Of a stretch of 40,649 nucleotides of DNA, positions 1 through 8,033 are shown one piece after another. Below the pieces are notes generated by a model. The model did no database searches and had not been told where the DNA came from. It was given only the letters and a program-made list of their open reading frames with translations. Source of the stretch: Caulobacteraceae bacterium (GTDB lineage: Bacteria; Pseudomonadota; Alphaproteobacteria; Caulobacterales; Caulobacteraceae); the NCBI GenBank assembly GCA_019247715.1, contig JAFBAO010000091.1:1-40649 (forward strand), written 5' to 3'. The translations under genes and the position numbers were made by a program. Position 1 is the stretch's first letter. Each line of letters opens with the position of its first letter.

Positions 1-2
1 CG

Positions 3-236
3 CACCCCAAGCCCAGGCTTGACCGAGCCCCCCGGCCAGCCCCTATATCAACCCGCCAACGACGACCCCTCGGGTGGGCGGCATCATCTCGGAATGATGG
101 GCGCGATCATCTCGGAATGGGCGGGCGGCATCGTCGGAATCCGCACCTCCAGCACCTCGAGTATCAGAACGAGATTCTGATGCGGATGGTCGCCAAGCTC
201 GGGGTGGACCTCAGGGAGGGCCTGGCGCGGACCTGA
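3..236 (+). CDS. Possible C-terminal end of an unrecognised protein (partial)
   Basis: One frame is open from the window edge to a TGA at 234-236. Only its last 25 or so residues look protein-like (HLEYQNEILMRMVAKLGVDL, then a short charged tail). The first part reads as low-complexity Arg/Pro. A second frame is also open across bases 21-180 and contains a plausible stretch, PPGQPLYQPANDD. The real gene may therefore switch frame here or begin outside the window. A 14-base direct repeat (83-96 and 106-119) lies inside. I do not recognise a family. It could also be non-coding. Confidence 0.2.
   Translation, partial: HPKPRLDRAPRPAPISTRQRRPLGWAASSRNDGRDHLGMGGRHRRNPHLQHLEYQNEILMRMVAKLGVDLREGLART
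83..119. repeat. Short direct repeat, 14 bp, period 23
   Basis: The 14-mer ATCATCTCGGAATG occurs exactly at 83-96 and 106-119. A degenerate third copy (ATCGTCGGAAT) follows around 130-140. The repeat lies in the poorly defined stretch before the PilZ gene. The period of 23 is not a multiple of three, so in coding DNA the copies would be read in different frames. Confidence 0.5.
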
Positions 237-257
237 ACCGTCCGCCCCTCACAGCCC

Positions 258-605
258 ATGACGCGTGGACCCGACAAATCGCCGTCCCAAACCCGCGTTC
301 CCCGCCGGCGCGGGCTTCTCTCGGGCAAGCTCGTCTACGGCCCCACCCAGCACACCCTCGATTGCGCGATCTCCGACATGTCCCAGACGGGCGCCCGGAT
401 CCGGCTCGAAGGCGCGCTGGCCCTGTCCGATCCCCTCTATCTGATCGACGTGACCCACGGGCTGGCGTTCATGGCCAAGGAGATCTGGCGGCGCGACGCC
501 GAGGTGGGACTGAGCTTCCAGCGCTATTTCGACCTGCGCACGCCCGTCCCCGAGCTGCCGTCGCTGGTGCGCCGGCTGTGGGTGGAGCAGACCCGGTCCG
601 GCTGA
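258..605 (+). CDS. PilZ domain protein
   Basis: A 115-residue, single-domain protein of the size expected for a stand-alone PilZ domain, which binds cyclic-di-GMP. Visible features are a basic RRRG stretch near residues 16-19 (the RxxxR-type ligand region). An ISDMSQTGARIRLEG segment at about 39-53 matches the conserved (D/N)xSxxG beta-strand motif. A hydrophobic strand region follows. No partner domain is present, so it probably acts as an adaptor, for example on motility or polysaccharide export; that role is inference. The ATG has no strong Shine-Dalgarno sequence. It converges with phoB, the stops being nine bases apart, and a small CTGAG/CTCAG inverted repeat (602-618) spans both stop codons. 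Confidence 0.75.
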   Translation: MTRGPDKSPSQTRVPRRRGLLSGKLVYGPTQHTLDCAISDMSQTGARIRLEGALALSDPLYLIDVTHGLAFMAKEIWRRDAEVGLSFQRYFDLRTPVPELPSLVRRLWVEQTRSG

Positions 606-614
606 GGCGTAGTC

Positions 615-1307
615 TCAGAGGTCGAGGGCGTAGCCGGCCGAACGGACAGTGCGGATGGGGTCCGGCCCCTCCTGTCCGGCGAGCGCTCGCCGCAGGCGCC
701 CGATATGGACGTCCACCGTGCGGATTTCGACGTAGACGTCCGATCCCCAGACCGCATTGAGCAGTTGCTCGCGCGAGAAGACCCGGCCGGGATGCTGCAT
801 GAAATAGTCGAGCAGCCGGAACTCGGTCGGCCCGAGGTGGATGTCGCGACCGCCGCGCCTGACCCGATGGGCGGAGCGGTCGACGACGATGTCGCCCTGG
901 CGCACCTGATCTTCGGCCAGGCCCGGCCGCAGGCGCCTCAGCACCGCCCGCACCCGCGCGGCCAGCTCGCTCATCAGGAAGGGCTTGACGATGTAGTCGT
1001 CGGCGCCGGTGTCCAGGCCTCGTACCCGATCGCTCTCCTCGGTCCGGGCGGTGAGCATGATGATCGGCAGGTTCCGGCTCACGGACCGCTGCCGCAACCG
1101 CCGGCACACTTCGATGCCCGACACCGAGGGCAGCATCCAGTCGAGAATGACGAGATCGGGAAGCTTCTCGTCGATGCGGATCAGGGCCTCCTCGCCGTCG
1201 GCGCAGAGCTCAACCCGATAGCCCTCCTTGTCGAGGTTGTAGTGAAGCAGGGTGGCGAGCGCCTCCTCATCCTCCACCACCAGGATGAACGGCTGAACCG
1301 AGTTCAC
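615..1307 (-). CDS. phoB: Phosphate regulon response regulator PhoB
   Basis: A 230-residue OmpR/PhoB-class response regulator. The receiver domain (about 6-120) has the acidic pocket VEDEE near 11-15, phosphoacceptor Asp56 in LVILDWML, Thr86 in IMLTAR and Lys108 in DDYIVKPF. The C-terminal winged helix (about 135-228) ends in the typical VRSAGYAL segment. It activates phosphate-starvation genes by binding pho boxes such as those at 5894-5954. It is the last gene of the pstS-pstC-pstA-pstB-phoU-phoB run and starts 31 bases after phoU. The assignment as PhoB rests on sequence plus neighbours. The cognate kinase gene phoR, commonly adjacent in Alphaproteobacteria, is not in this window. Confidence 0.95.
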   Translation of the reverse strand: MNSVQPFILVVEDEEALATLLHYNLDKEGYRVELCADGEEALIRIDEKLPDLVILDWMLPSVSGIEVCRRLRQRSVSRNLPIIMLTARTEESDRVRGLDTGADDYIVKPFLMSELAARVRAVLRRLRPGLAEDQVRQGDIVVDRSAHRVRRGGRDIHLGPTEFRLLDYFMQHPGRVFSREQLLNAVWGSDVYVEIRTVDVHIGRLRRALAGQEGPDPIRTVRSAGYALDL

Positions 1308-1338
1308 TTTGCCCCCTCACTGTAACGGAACTGGACGG

Positions 1339-2034
1339 TCAGCGCGGCTCGAGGGCGTCGAGCTTCGGCCGCTGATCGGGCAGGTTCTCGCCGGTGATCT
1401 CGTAGTAGATGATTTCGGCGATGTTGGTGGCGTGATCGCCGATGCGCTCGAGGTTCTTGGCCACGAACAGCAGGTGGGCGCACGAGGCGATCGTGCGCGG
1501 ATCGCTCATCATGTAGGTAAGGAGCTCGCGGAAGATGCTGTCGTAGTGCTCATCGATCTCCTCGTCGCGCTGCCAGACGAGCTTGGCCCGCTCCACGTCC
1601 CGGGCGGCGTAGGCGTCGAGCACGTCCTTCAGGCGCCGAGCCACCAGCTCGCCCATCCGCTCGATCGAGCGGGTGAGGGGCGTGATCGGCTCCGACTCGG
1701 CGATCACCAGCGCCCGCTTGGCGATGTTCTTGGCGAGATCGCCGCACCGCTCGAGATTCATGCTGACCTTCAAGGCCGCCACCGTGCGCCGAAGGTCGTC
1801 CGCGACCGGCTGGCGAAGCGCGATCAGGCGGATTGCGCGCCGTTCTATGTCGGCTTCGATTTCGTCCAGTCGATCGTCGCGGCTGATCACCGCCTGGGCG
1901 GTCGCCACGTCGCGCCGGGTGATCGCCCTCAGCGCGTCGCCGACCTCCACTTCCGCCAGGCCGCCCATCCGCGACAGCTCCGCCGAGAGGGCGTCGAGCT
2001 CCTCGTCGTACGCTCGAAGGGTGTGCTGTTCCAT
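1339..2034 (-). CDS. phoU: Phosphate signalling/transport accessory protein PhoU
   Basis: A 231-residue all-helical protein of normal PhoU length with two tandem PhoU repeats. The metal-binding signatures are NLERCGDLAKNI (about 93-104) in the first repeat and NLERIGDHATNI (about 195-206) in the second. PhoU links the PstSCAB transporter to the PhoR kinase, keeping PhoB inactive when phosphate is plentiful and restraining uptake. It sits 13 bases downstream of pstB and 31 bases upstream of phoB in the same orientation, so co-transcription is likely. Confidence 0.95.
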   Translation of the reverse strand: MEQHTLRAYDEELDALSAELSRMGGLAEVEVGDALRAITRRDVATAQAVISRDDRLDEIEADIERRAIRLIALRQPVADDLRRTVAALKVSMNLERCGDLAKNIAKRALVIAESEPITPLTRSIERMGELVARRLKDVLDAYAARDVERAKLVWQRDEEIDEHYDSIFRELLTYMMSDPRTIASCAHLLFVAKNLERIGDHATNIAEIIYYEITGENLPDQRPKLDALEPR

Positions 2035-2047
2035 CGCGCGTCTTCCC

Positions 2048-2860
2048 TCAGCCGAACCGGCCGGTGATGTAGTCGCTGGCCCGCCGCGTCGCCGGGCGAG
2101 TGAACATGGTGGCGGTCTCGCCGAATTCCACGAGCTCGCCCAGGTACATGAAGCCCGTGTAGTCCGAGACCCGCGCGGCCTGTCCCAGGTTGTGGGTGAC
2201 GATGACGATCGTGTAATCGGCCTTCAGCTGGATGACCGTCTCCTCCAGTTTGGCGCTGGAGATGGGGTCGAGCGCCGAGGTGGGCTCGTCGAGCAGGAGG
2301 ATCTCCGGCTTGACCGCGATGCCGCGGGCGACGCACAGCCGCTGCTGCTGCCCTCCCGAGAGGCCGAGGCCGGGGGCGTTCAGCTTGTCCTTCACCTCGT
2401 CCCAGAGGGCGGCGCGGCGCAGCGATTCTTCGACCCGCTCGGCCATCTCGGATTTCGAGAGGCTCTCGTAGAGCTTCACCCCGAAGGCCACGTTGTCGAA
2501 GATCGACATCGGGAACGGGGTCGGCTTCTGGAACACCATGCCGATCCGCGCGCGCAGCATGGAGAGGTCGACGCCGGGACGCAGGATGTCCTCGCCGTCG
2601 AGGAGGATCTTCCCCGTGGCCCGCTGCCCCGGGTAGAGGGCGTACATGCGATTGAGGGTGCGCAGCAGCGTCGATTTCCCGCATCCGGAGGGGCCGATCA
2701 ACGCCGTGACGGCCTTGTTCGCGAAGGGGATGGAGACGGCCTTCAGCGAATGCGACTTGCCGTAATAGAAATCGAGGCCCTGGACATCCAGCTTCACCTT
2801 GGCCTTGTCGATTTCGGCGACGGAGATTTCAGGGTTTTCGGTGGCGATGGTGGTGGTCAT
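2048..2860 (-). CDS. pstB: Phosphate ABC transporter ATPase PstB
   Basis: A 270-residue ABC ATPase. Walker A is GPSGCGKS (56-63), the signature is LSGGQ (166-170), Walker B is ILLLDEP (186-192), and the switch histidine is His222 in VTHN. The YYGK segment near residue 32 and the [22 protein letters not shown]-loop region are characteristic of PstB rather than other importers. It energises high-affinity phosphate uptake through PstC/PstA at the inner membrane. Its ATG overlaps the pstA stop as ATGA (2857-2860), indicating translational coupling. Confidence 0.97.
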   Translation of the reverse strand: MTTTIATENPEISVAEIDKAKVKLDVQGLDFYYGKSHSLKAVSIPFANKAVTALIGPSGCGKSTLLRTLNRMYALYPGQRATGKILLDGEDILRPGVDLSMLRARIGMVFQKPTPFPMSIFDNVAFGVKLYESLSKSEMAERVEESLRRAALWDEVKDKLNAPGLGLSGGQQQRLCVARGIAVKPEILLLDEPTSALDPISSAKLEETVIQLKADYTIVIVTHNLGQAARVSDYTGFMYLGELVEFGETATMFTRPATRRASDYITGRFG

Positions 2861-3711
2861 CCCTGCTTCTGCTCCCGCGAGACCAGCCGGGCTATGACGG
2901 TGACGCCGAGGACCGAGCCCGAGACAATCAGCGCCGCCGCCCAGGCCAGACGTTGCAAATCGTCGTAGGCGGAAAGGGCGAAGTTGAACATCAGCACGGG
3001 CAGGTTCGCCATCTCCTTGGACATGTCGAGGCTAAGGAACTGGTTGTTCAGGGCCGTGAACAGCAGCGGGGCCGTCTCCCCGCTGATGCGAGCGAAGGCT
3101 AGCAGGCCTCCGGTGAGGATGCCGGCGCTGGCCGACTTCCAGAGGATACTCCGGATCACCGTCCAGAAAGGCGTGCCGAGCGCGACGCCGGATTCTCGAA
3201 GGGATGTCGGTTGCAGGCGCAACACGTCCTCAGTGGTGCGGGCGATCACCGGCACGGCGATGAGCGCGAGGGCGACACTTCCGGCGTAGCCCGAGAAGTG
3301 GTGCAACAAATTCGCCACCATGATCTGCCAGACGAACAGGCCGATCAGGATTGAGGGCGCCGACAGCAACACGTCGTTTATGAACCGCACGACGCTGCCG
3401 TAGCGGCTGTCGCCGGCGTATTCGGCCAGCCAGGTGCCTGCCAGGATGCCGAGGACCAGGGCGATCGCCATCGCATAGAGGCACAGCAGCACCGAACCGA
3501 TGATGGCGTTGAGCAAGCCTCCGCGCGAGCCGGCGGCGGGGGTGTTCATGGTGAAGGTGTCGACGGATAGCCCTGCGACTCCCTTCTGGATCAAGGTCGT
3601 GAGGATCGCCGCGAGGAAAGCCAACGCCAGCAGGGTGACCAGGACGCAAAAGGCCGTGAAGGCGCCGTTGGCCAACCGGCGGCTCATGACACGGGCGGCT
3701 GAGACGGCCAT
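2857..3711 (-). CDS. pstA: Phosphate ABC transporter permease PstA
   Basis: A 284-residue inner-membrane permease with about six hydrophobic segments. The first is at about 17-42, and the last ends near residue 276. The cytoplasmic EAA-type coupling loop ([20 protein letters not shown], about 183-202) docks on PstB. The [13 protein letters not shown] segment further on is typical of PstA. It starts three bases after the pstC stop and overlaps pstB by four bases. Confidence 0.95.
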   Translation of the reverse strand: MAVSAARVMSRRLANGAFTAFCVLVTLLALAFLAAILTTLIQKGVAGLSVDTFTMNTPAAGSRGGLLNAIIGSVLLCLYAMAIALVLGILAGTWLAEYAGDSRYGSVVRFINDVLLSAPSILIGLFVWQIMVANLLHHFSGYAGSVALALIAVPVIARTTEDVLRLQPTSLRESGVALGTPFWTVIRSILWKSASAGILTGGLLAFARISGETAPLLFTALNNQFLSLDMSKEMANLPVLMFNFALSAYDDLQRLAWAAALIVSGSVLGVTVIARLVSREQKQG

Positions 3712-3714
3712 GGC

Positions 3715-4695
3715 TCAGATGCTCCTCGGGCGGCCCAGCATGAGGCGGGCCAGCGTCAGCACCGCAAAGGTGATGATGAAGAGCACGAGGCCCGCAGCTA
3801 CCAGCGAAGCGGTGTGCAGGCCAGGTGAGGCTTCCGCGAACTCGTTGGCTATGGTGGAGGCGATCGTCGATCCCGAGTCGAAAAGGCTTTTCGGGAAGCC
3901 GTGTGAATTGCCGATGATGAAGGTGACCGCCATCGTCTCGCCCAGCGCCCGCCCGAGGCCCAGCATGACCGCCCCGATCGCGCCGCGCCGCACATAGGGG
4001 AGGGTGACCTTCATCACCACCTCGCCGGTCGTGGCCCCGAGCCCATAGGCGCTCTCGCGCACTTGCGCGGGCACGGTATTCAGAAGATCGCGCAATGTGG
4101 CGGCGATGAACGGCAGCACCATGACGGCCAGGATGATCGACGCGGCCATGATGCCGGTCCCGTTGGGGATGCCTTGCGTCAGCTTCTCCCAAACGCTTCC
4201 GGGCGGCGCTGCGGTCATCGCCGGGAGCTGGACGTATTTGGCGAAGACCGGCGCGAAGACGAAGAGGCCCCACATGCCGTAGACGATCGACGGCACCCCA
4301 GCGAGGAGCTCCACCGCCGTGCCGATCGGCCTCCGCAGCGGCGCGGGACAGAATTCCACCAGGAAGAAGGCGACCCCAAAGGCGATCGGAACCGCTATCG
4401 CCAGGGCCAGGACGGAGGTGACCACGGTCCCAACGATTGGGCCGGCGACCCCGAACACCCCTTCGACCGGGTCCCAGGTCGAACTCGTGAAGAAGGAGAC
4501 GCCGAACTTGGCGAAAGCCGGCCAGCCGCCGACAATCAGCGACACCATGACCCCGCCCAACGCCGCCAGCAGCATCGTGGCTGCGGAGAAGCACAGGTAT
4601 TCGAACGCCCGGTCGAAGCCCGCGCCTTTAGGCGTCGTTCGCCTCGAGGCTTGCGCCTCGTCGGTCTGGGCGATGGTCATCGCGACCTCGGTCAT
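3715..4695 (-). CDS. pstC: Phosphate ABC transporter permease PstC
   Basis: The partner permease of PstA, 326 residues from the chosen start. It has an N-terminal transmembrane segment, the PstC-typical TSSTWDPVEGVFG periplasmic stretch, a GVPSIVYGMWGLF segment and the EAA loop (YGLGATTGEVVMKVTLPYVR). I chose the ATG at 4693-4695 (MTEVAM). An in-frame ATG at 4768-4770 would add 25 residues with no homology feel. A third ATG at 4678-4680 (MTIAQ) is also possible and has GAGG upstream. It lies about 80 bases after pstS, with no strong terminator visible between them. Confidence 0.92.
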   Translation of the reverse strand: MTEVAMTIAQTDEAQASRRTTPKGAGFDRAFEYLCFSAATMLLAALGGVMVSLIVGGWPAFAKFGVSFFTSSTWDPVEGVFGVAGPIVGTVVTSVLALAIAVPIAFGVAFFLVEFCPAPLRRPIGTAVELLAGVPSIVYGMWGLFVFAPVFAKYVQLPAMTAAPPGSVWEKLTQGIPNGTGIMAASIILAVMVLPFIAATLRDLLNTVPAQVRESAYGLGATTGEVVMKVTLPYVRRGAIGAVMLGLGRALGETMAVTFIIGNSHGFPKSLFDSGSTIASTIANEFAEASPGLHTASLVAAGLVLFIITFAVLTLARLMLGRPRSI

Positions 4696-4776
4696 GGAGC
4701 GTCCGCCGGCGGTTGATGAGTGTCTACACGGATCGGCGGGGCCGCTGAAGGCCGCCCCGCCGTGACGCACCCAACT

Positions 4777-5820
4777 CTACGAATAGACCGGCTTGCCATC
4801 CGGGCCGGTAACCTTGCGCCAAGCCTGGCGCACCAGGTTCTTCACCGCGTCCGGCAGGGTGACATAGTCCAGCGACTCCGCCGCGCCGTTGCCGTTCTTG
4901 TAGGCCCAGTCGAAGAAGGCCAGGACATCGTGGCCCGTCTGGGGATTGGACTGCTTGGTGTGGACCAGGATGAAGGTTGCGCCGGTGATCGGCCAGGCGC
5001 TCGGCGCGGCCTGGTCGAGCAGCAGCAGGTAGAAACCAGGGGCCGACTGCCACTTGGCGCCCGCGGCGGCCGCGGCGAAGTTGGCGGCGGTGGGCTCGAC
5101 CCAGGCACCGGCCTTGTTTTGCATCTTTAGGTAGGTCATGTGGTTCTGCTTGGCGTAGGCGTATTCCACGTAGCCGATCGCCCCCGGGGTGGTGCGCACG
5201 AAGGCGGCGACCCCGTCGTTGCCCTTGCCCCCGATGCCGGTAGGCCAGTTTACGGAATCGTTGCCCCCAGGCCCGCTGGCCCAGTGCGGCGCCTTCATCG
5301 ACAGATAGGTGGTGAAGAGGAAGGTGGTGCCCGAGCCGTCCGAACGGTGGACCACCGTGATCTTCATGTGGGGGAGCTTCACGCCGGGATTGAGCGCCGC
5401 AATCTCGGCGGCGTCCCAAAACTGAGCCTGAGGGATGCCGCGATAGATGTCGGCAAGCACGCCGCCGTTCAGTTTCAGCTGGCCCGGCGCGACCCCGGGC
5501 AGGTCGACCACCGGCACCACGCCCCCGATCACGGTCGGGAATTGCACCAGGCCGTTGGTGGCAAGGTCATCCGGCTTCAGCGGCTTGTCGGATGCGCCGA
5601 AGTCTACCGTGCTGGCGTTGATCTGGCGGATCCCGCCGCCGGAGCCGATCGCCTGATAGTTGAGCTGGTTGCCGGTCGCGCTCCGATACGCTTCCGCCCA
5701 CTTCGCGTAGACGGGCGCCGGAAAGGTGGCCCCGGCGCCCGACAGGTTGGCGGCGAGAGCCAAGGTGCAACTCGCAGCGACCGCCAGGCTGGCAGCGCCA
5801 GCCGCGATTTTCTTCAGCAT
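4777..5820 (-). CDS. pstS: Periplasmic phosphate-binding protein PstS
   Basis: A 347-residue phosphate-binding protein. The start at 5818-5820 is chosen because GGAG sits upstream and because it begins a classic signal peptide (MLKKIAAGAASLAVAASC, cleavage after ALA near residue 23). An in-frame ATG at 5925 would bury the signal. Ligand-contact motifs are GAGATFPAP (about 27-35), GSGGG (about 59), FGASDKP (about 74-80) and RSDGSGTT (about 160). It delivers phosphate to PstCAB. It is first in the pst-phoU-phoB run and is probably controlled by PhoB from the shared intergenic region. Confidence 0.95.
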   Translation of the reverse strand: MLKKIAAGAASLAVAASCTLALAANLSGAGATFPAPVYAKWAEAYRSATGNQLNYQAIGSGGGIRQINASTVDFGASDKPLKPDDLATNGLVQFPTVIGGVVPVVDLPGVAPGQLKLNGGVLADIYRGIPQAQFWDAAEIAALNPGVKLPHMKITVVHRSDGSGTTFLFTTYLSMKAPHWASGPGGNDSVNWPTGIGGKGNDGVAAFVRTTPGAIGYVEYAYAKQNHMTYLKMQNKAGAWVEPTAANFAAAAAGAKWQSAPGFYLLLLDQAAPSAWPITGATFILVHTKQSNPQTGHDVLAFFDWAYKNGNGAAESLDYVTLPDAVKNLVRQAWRKVTGPDGKPVYS

Positions 5821-5893
5821 TTTCTTCTCCTGGATCAGAGCGCCTAGTCCCTGTCGCCCCAGGCATCGCATAGCCGTCTTCCTTATCGGTTTT

Positions 5894-5954
5894 GTGACAC
5901 CCCACGCTCGCGCGGTGTCACACAATCGTCACTGTAGTGTCGGCGATCTGTTAC
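5894..5954 (+). promoter_or_regulatory. Tandem PhoB-binding half-sites (pho boxes) between pstS and the porin gene
   Basis: On the plus strand four heptamers occur with an exact 11-base period: GTGTCAC (5915-5921), TCGTCAC (5926-5932), GTGTCGG (5937-5943) and CTGTTAC (5948-5954). Heptamers of this type separated by four bases match the known pho box layout (CTGTCAT-N4 repeats). TGTATT at 5963-5968 lies eight bases after the last heptamer, a sensible place for a -10 element of the porin promoter. One more GTGTCAC lies on the minus strand (5900-5894). It is followed by a GATAAG -10-like element (5887-5882) facing pstS. Binding by PhoB is inferred. Confidence 0.75.
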
Positions 5955-6050
5955 ATTGTGACTGTATTGGCTCCTCAAATGTCGTGCTGGTTAGTCGCGC
6001 CTTTCTGAGTCGAGGGCCGTCGGCCGCATCGAACGAGAGGGGGTTTACCA

Positions 6051-7886
6051 ATGACATCCACCACGGCGGCGCCAGCGCGCCGCGTCTGGCGTAGCGTGTT
6101 GCTCGCCGCACTGCTCAGCTCGGTGGCCAGCGCGGCGCTCGCGCGGCCGCACGCGGCGCCTGCCGCGCCGGCGGCCTCGGCCGACCGTGCGGCCCGGATC
6201 CAGCATCTGGAGGACGAGTTCAACCAGATGCAGACCGAGCTCAATGACCTCAAATCCTCGGGCGGCGCCTCGGCGGCCACCGTGACGGACATGCAGGCGA
6301 AAATGGACGCGTTCGCCGAAGAGCTGAACGCCCTGAAGACTCAGACCGACACCAACACCTCTGATATCGCCACCCTGAAGGTGCCGCCAGCCGTGGTTCC
6401 GAGCCTGCCGAACGGCAAGCCGATGCTGGCCTCGTCCGACGGGCGGTTCACCGCCAACATCCGGGCCACCATCCAGTTCGACGCCGGCAAGTACTTCCAG
6501 GACACCGCGCGCCAGGCGACCGGCGTCGGCGCCGTCGATTTCCGCCGCAGCGGCGGGGCCGGCACAGGCGGCTTCGGGACCAGCGGCGCAAGCGGGCCCG
6601 CCCGCAAGCTGAACTCGGGCACCAACTTCCGCCGGGCCCGATTCGGGATCGACGGCAAGGTGTTCGGCGACTTCGACTATGAGGCGATTTTCGAATTCGG
6701 CGGCTCGGGCGGCGAGGACGCCGGCCACGTCTACGCTCTAGACGCCACTTGGCATCCGGAATTCCTGAAGCCGTTCAAGGTGAAGGTCGGGGAATTCGAG
6801 CCGATCATCGGCATGGAGGCGAACATCTCCACCGGCTCGATGCCGTTGATGGAGCGTCCGTCGCCCGCGGAAGTCTCGCGCAACATCGCCGCCGGCGACA
6901 CCCGCGCGGCAGTCCAGGTGTTCGGCAACGGCGATATCGGCGGCGGGGACCAAAGTCTTTCGGCCTACTGGCTGGCCTCCACTGCGATCACCGGCAATAC
7001 GGCCGGCACCATCAATTCCACCGGCTCGTCCACGGCCCAGCCGTTCGGCGAGCAGTACGCCTGGATCGGCCGGGCGGCGATCGCGCCGTTCTCGGGACCG
7101 GATTGGATCGCCCACCTGGGCGTCCACGGCCAATACGTGTTCAAGCCGAACGACGCGGGAGGCCCGAACGGCGCGGGAACGATCGCCAATGGCCGGTACA
7201 CCGTGACCCTGCAGGACCGGCCCGAGCTTCGCCTTGACGGCACGCGCCTGGTGAGCACCGGCGCGATCGACGCCCACAACGTCTGGGAGGTGGCCGTCGA
7301 AGCTGGCTTCCGGTTCCGCAACTTCTACGCCTCGGGCGAATACTTCTGGTACGGGATCAAGCGTAACGTGAACCCCTGCTTCACCGCGCCGGCGTCCGCC
7401 GCCGCCTTGGCGCCGTGCGCCAGTCCCCAGATCAATCCGGCCAATGTCGAGCTGAAGGATCCGCGCTTCCACGGCTACTACGTGGAAGGAAGCTGGGTGA
7501 TCAGCGGCGAGACGCGCAAGTACAACCAGGTGAACGGCTCCTTCGACGGGCCCACCCCCGCCTATCCGTTCAATCCGGCGGCCGGCACCTGGGGGGCCTG
7601 GGAGCTCGCGGCCCGGTTTTCCGATCTTGACCTGAACTTCGACCAGGGCCTGGCCGGGCTCGCCCCGACCTCGAGCGCCGTCCGCGGCGGCGATCAGCAG
7701 ATCGTCACGGTCGGCCTCAACTGGTACCTGAACCCGACGATCCGGTTCATGCTCGACTACCAGCACGTGAAGATCAGCCGGCTCAACCCAGATCTCACGG
7801 CCGCCGGATCTTTCGCCGCCCCCATCGGGGCCCAGATCGGGCAGACCTACAACACCTTCGAAGTCCGCAGCCAGCTGCAGTTCTAG
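6051..7886 (+). CDS. Phosphate-selective porin O/P family outer-membrane protein
   Basis: A 611-residue outer-membrane porin. It has a good Shine-Dalgarno (GAGAGGGGG) and a signal peptide ending SAALA near residue 34. An Ala/Pro linker leads to a coiled coil (about 44-105, RIQHLEDEFNQMQTELNDL). The beta-barrel starts near GRFTANIRATIQFDAG and ends in a terminal Phe (EVRSQLQF), the usual barrel-assembly signal. The FRRARFGIDGKVFGDFDYEAIFEFGG block and the ERPSPAEVSRN segment are typical of the OprO/OprP family (Porin_O_P). The pho boxes immediately upstream and divergence from pstS support a role in phosphate or polyphosphate passage. Selectivity itself is inferred. Confidence 0.88.
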   Translation: MTSTTAAPARRVWRSVLLAALLSSVASAALARPHAAPAAPAASADRAARIQHLEDEFNQMQTELNDLKSSGGASAATVTDMQAKMDAFAEELNALKTQTDTNTSDIATLKVPPAVVPSLPNGKPMLASSDGRFTANIRATIQFDAGKYFQDTARQATGVGAVDFRRSGGAGTGGFGTSGASGPARKLNSGTNFRRARFGIDGKVFGDFDYEAIFEFGGSGGEDAGHVYALDATWHPEFLKPFKVKVGEFEPIIGMEANISTGSMPLMERPSPAEVSRNIAAGDTRAAVQVFGNGDIGGGDQSLSAYWLASTAITGNTAGTINSTGSSTAQPFGEQYAWIGRAAIAPFSGPDWIAHLGVHGQYVFKPNDAGGPNGAGTIANGRYTVTLQDRPELRLDGTRLVSTGAIDAHNVWEVAVEAGFRFRNFYASGEYFWYGIKRNVNPCFTAPASAAALAPCASPQINPANVELKDPRFHGYYVEGSWVISGETRKYNQVNGSFDGPTPAYPFNPAAGTWGAWELAARFSDLDLNFDQGLAGLAPTSSAVRGGDQQIVTVGLNWYLNPTIRFMLDYQHVKISRLNPDLTAAGSFAAPIGAQIGQTYNTFEVRSQLQF

Positions 7887-7928
7887 CGATCCTCCTCCCA
7901 GCGGCCGCCGTTCGCGGCCACTCAGACT

Positions 7929-7965
7929 AGCCGCCCGGTCGCGCCGATCGGGCGGCTTTTCTTTT
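7929..7965 (+). terminator. Rho-independent terminator after the porin gene
   Basis: A perfect 9-bp stem, AGCCGCCCG (7929-7937) with CGGGCGGCT (7949-7957), closes an 11-base loop and is followed by TTTTCTTTT-type sequence (7957-7965). It lies 43 bases after the porin stop codon. It is the clearest intrinsic terminator in the window. Confidence 0.9.
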
Positions 7966-8011
7966 GCCCGGCGCGGCTGAACCGGGCCGGCGCTTGAACT
8001 GTTCCTTGCAG

Positions 8012-8032
8012 ATAGTTAGTTAGTCTAACTAT
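8012..8032. promoter_or_regulatory. MarR-type palindromic operator at the regulator's own start
   Basis: A perfect inverted repeat, ATAGTTAG and CTAACTAT, is separated by five bases and ends one base before the marR ATG. It is AT-rich in an otherwise very GC-rich region. Winged-helix MarR dimers commonly bind such 16-21 bp palindromes over their own promoter. TTGAAC at 7994-7999 could be the -35. With a 17-base spacer the -10 would fall inside the palindrome, so repressor binding would block RNA polymerase. Confidence 0.75.
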
Positions 8033-8033
8033 C

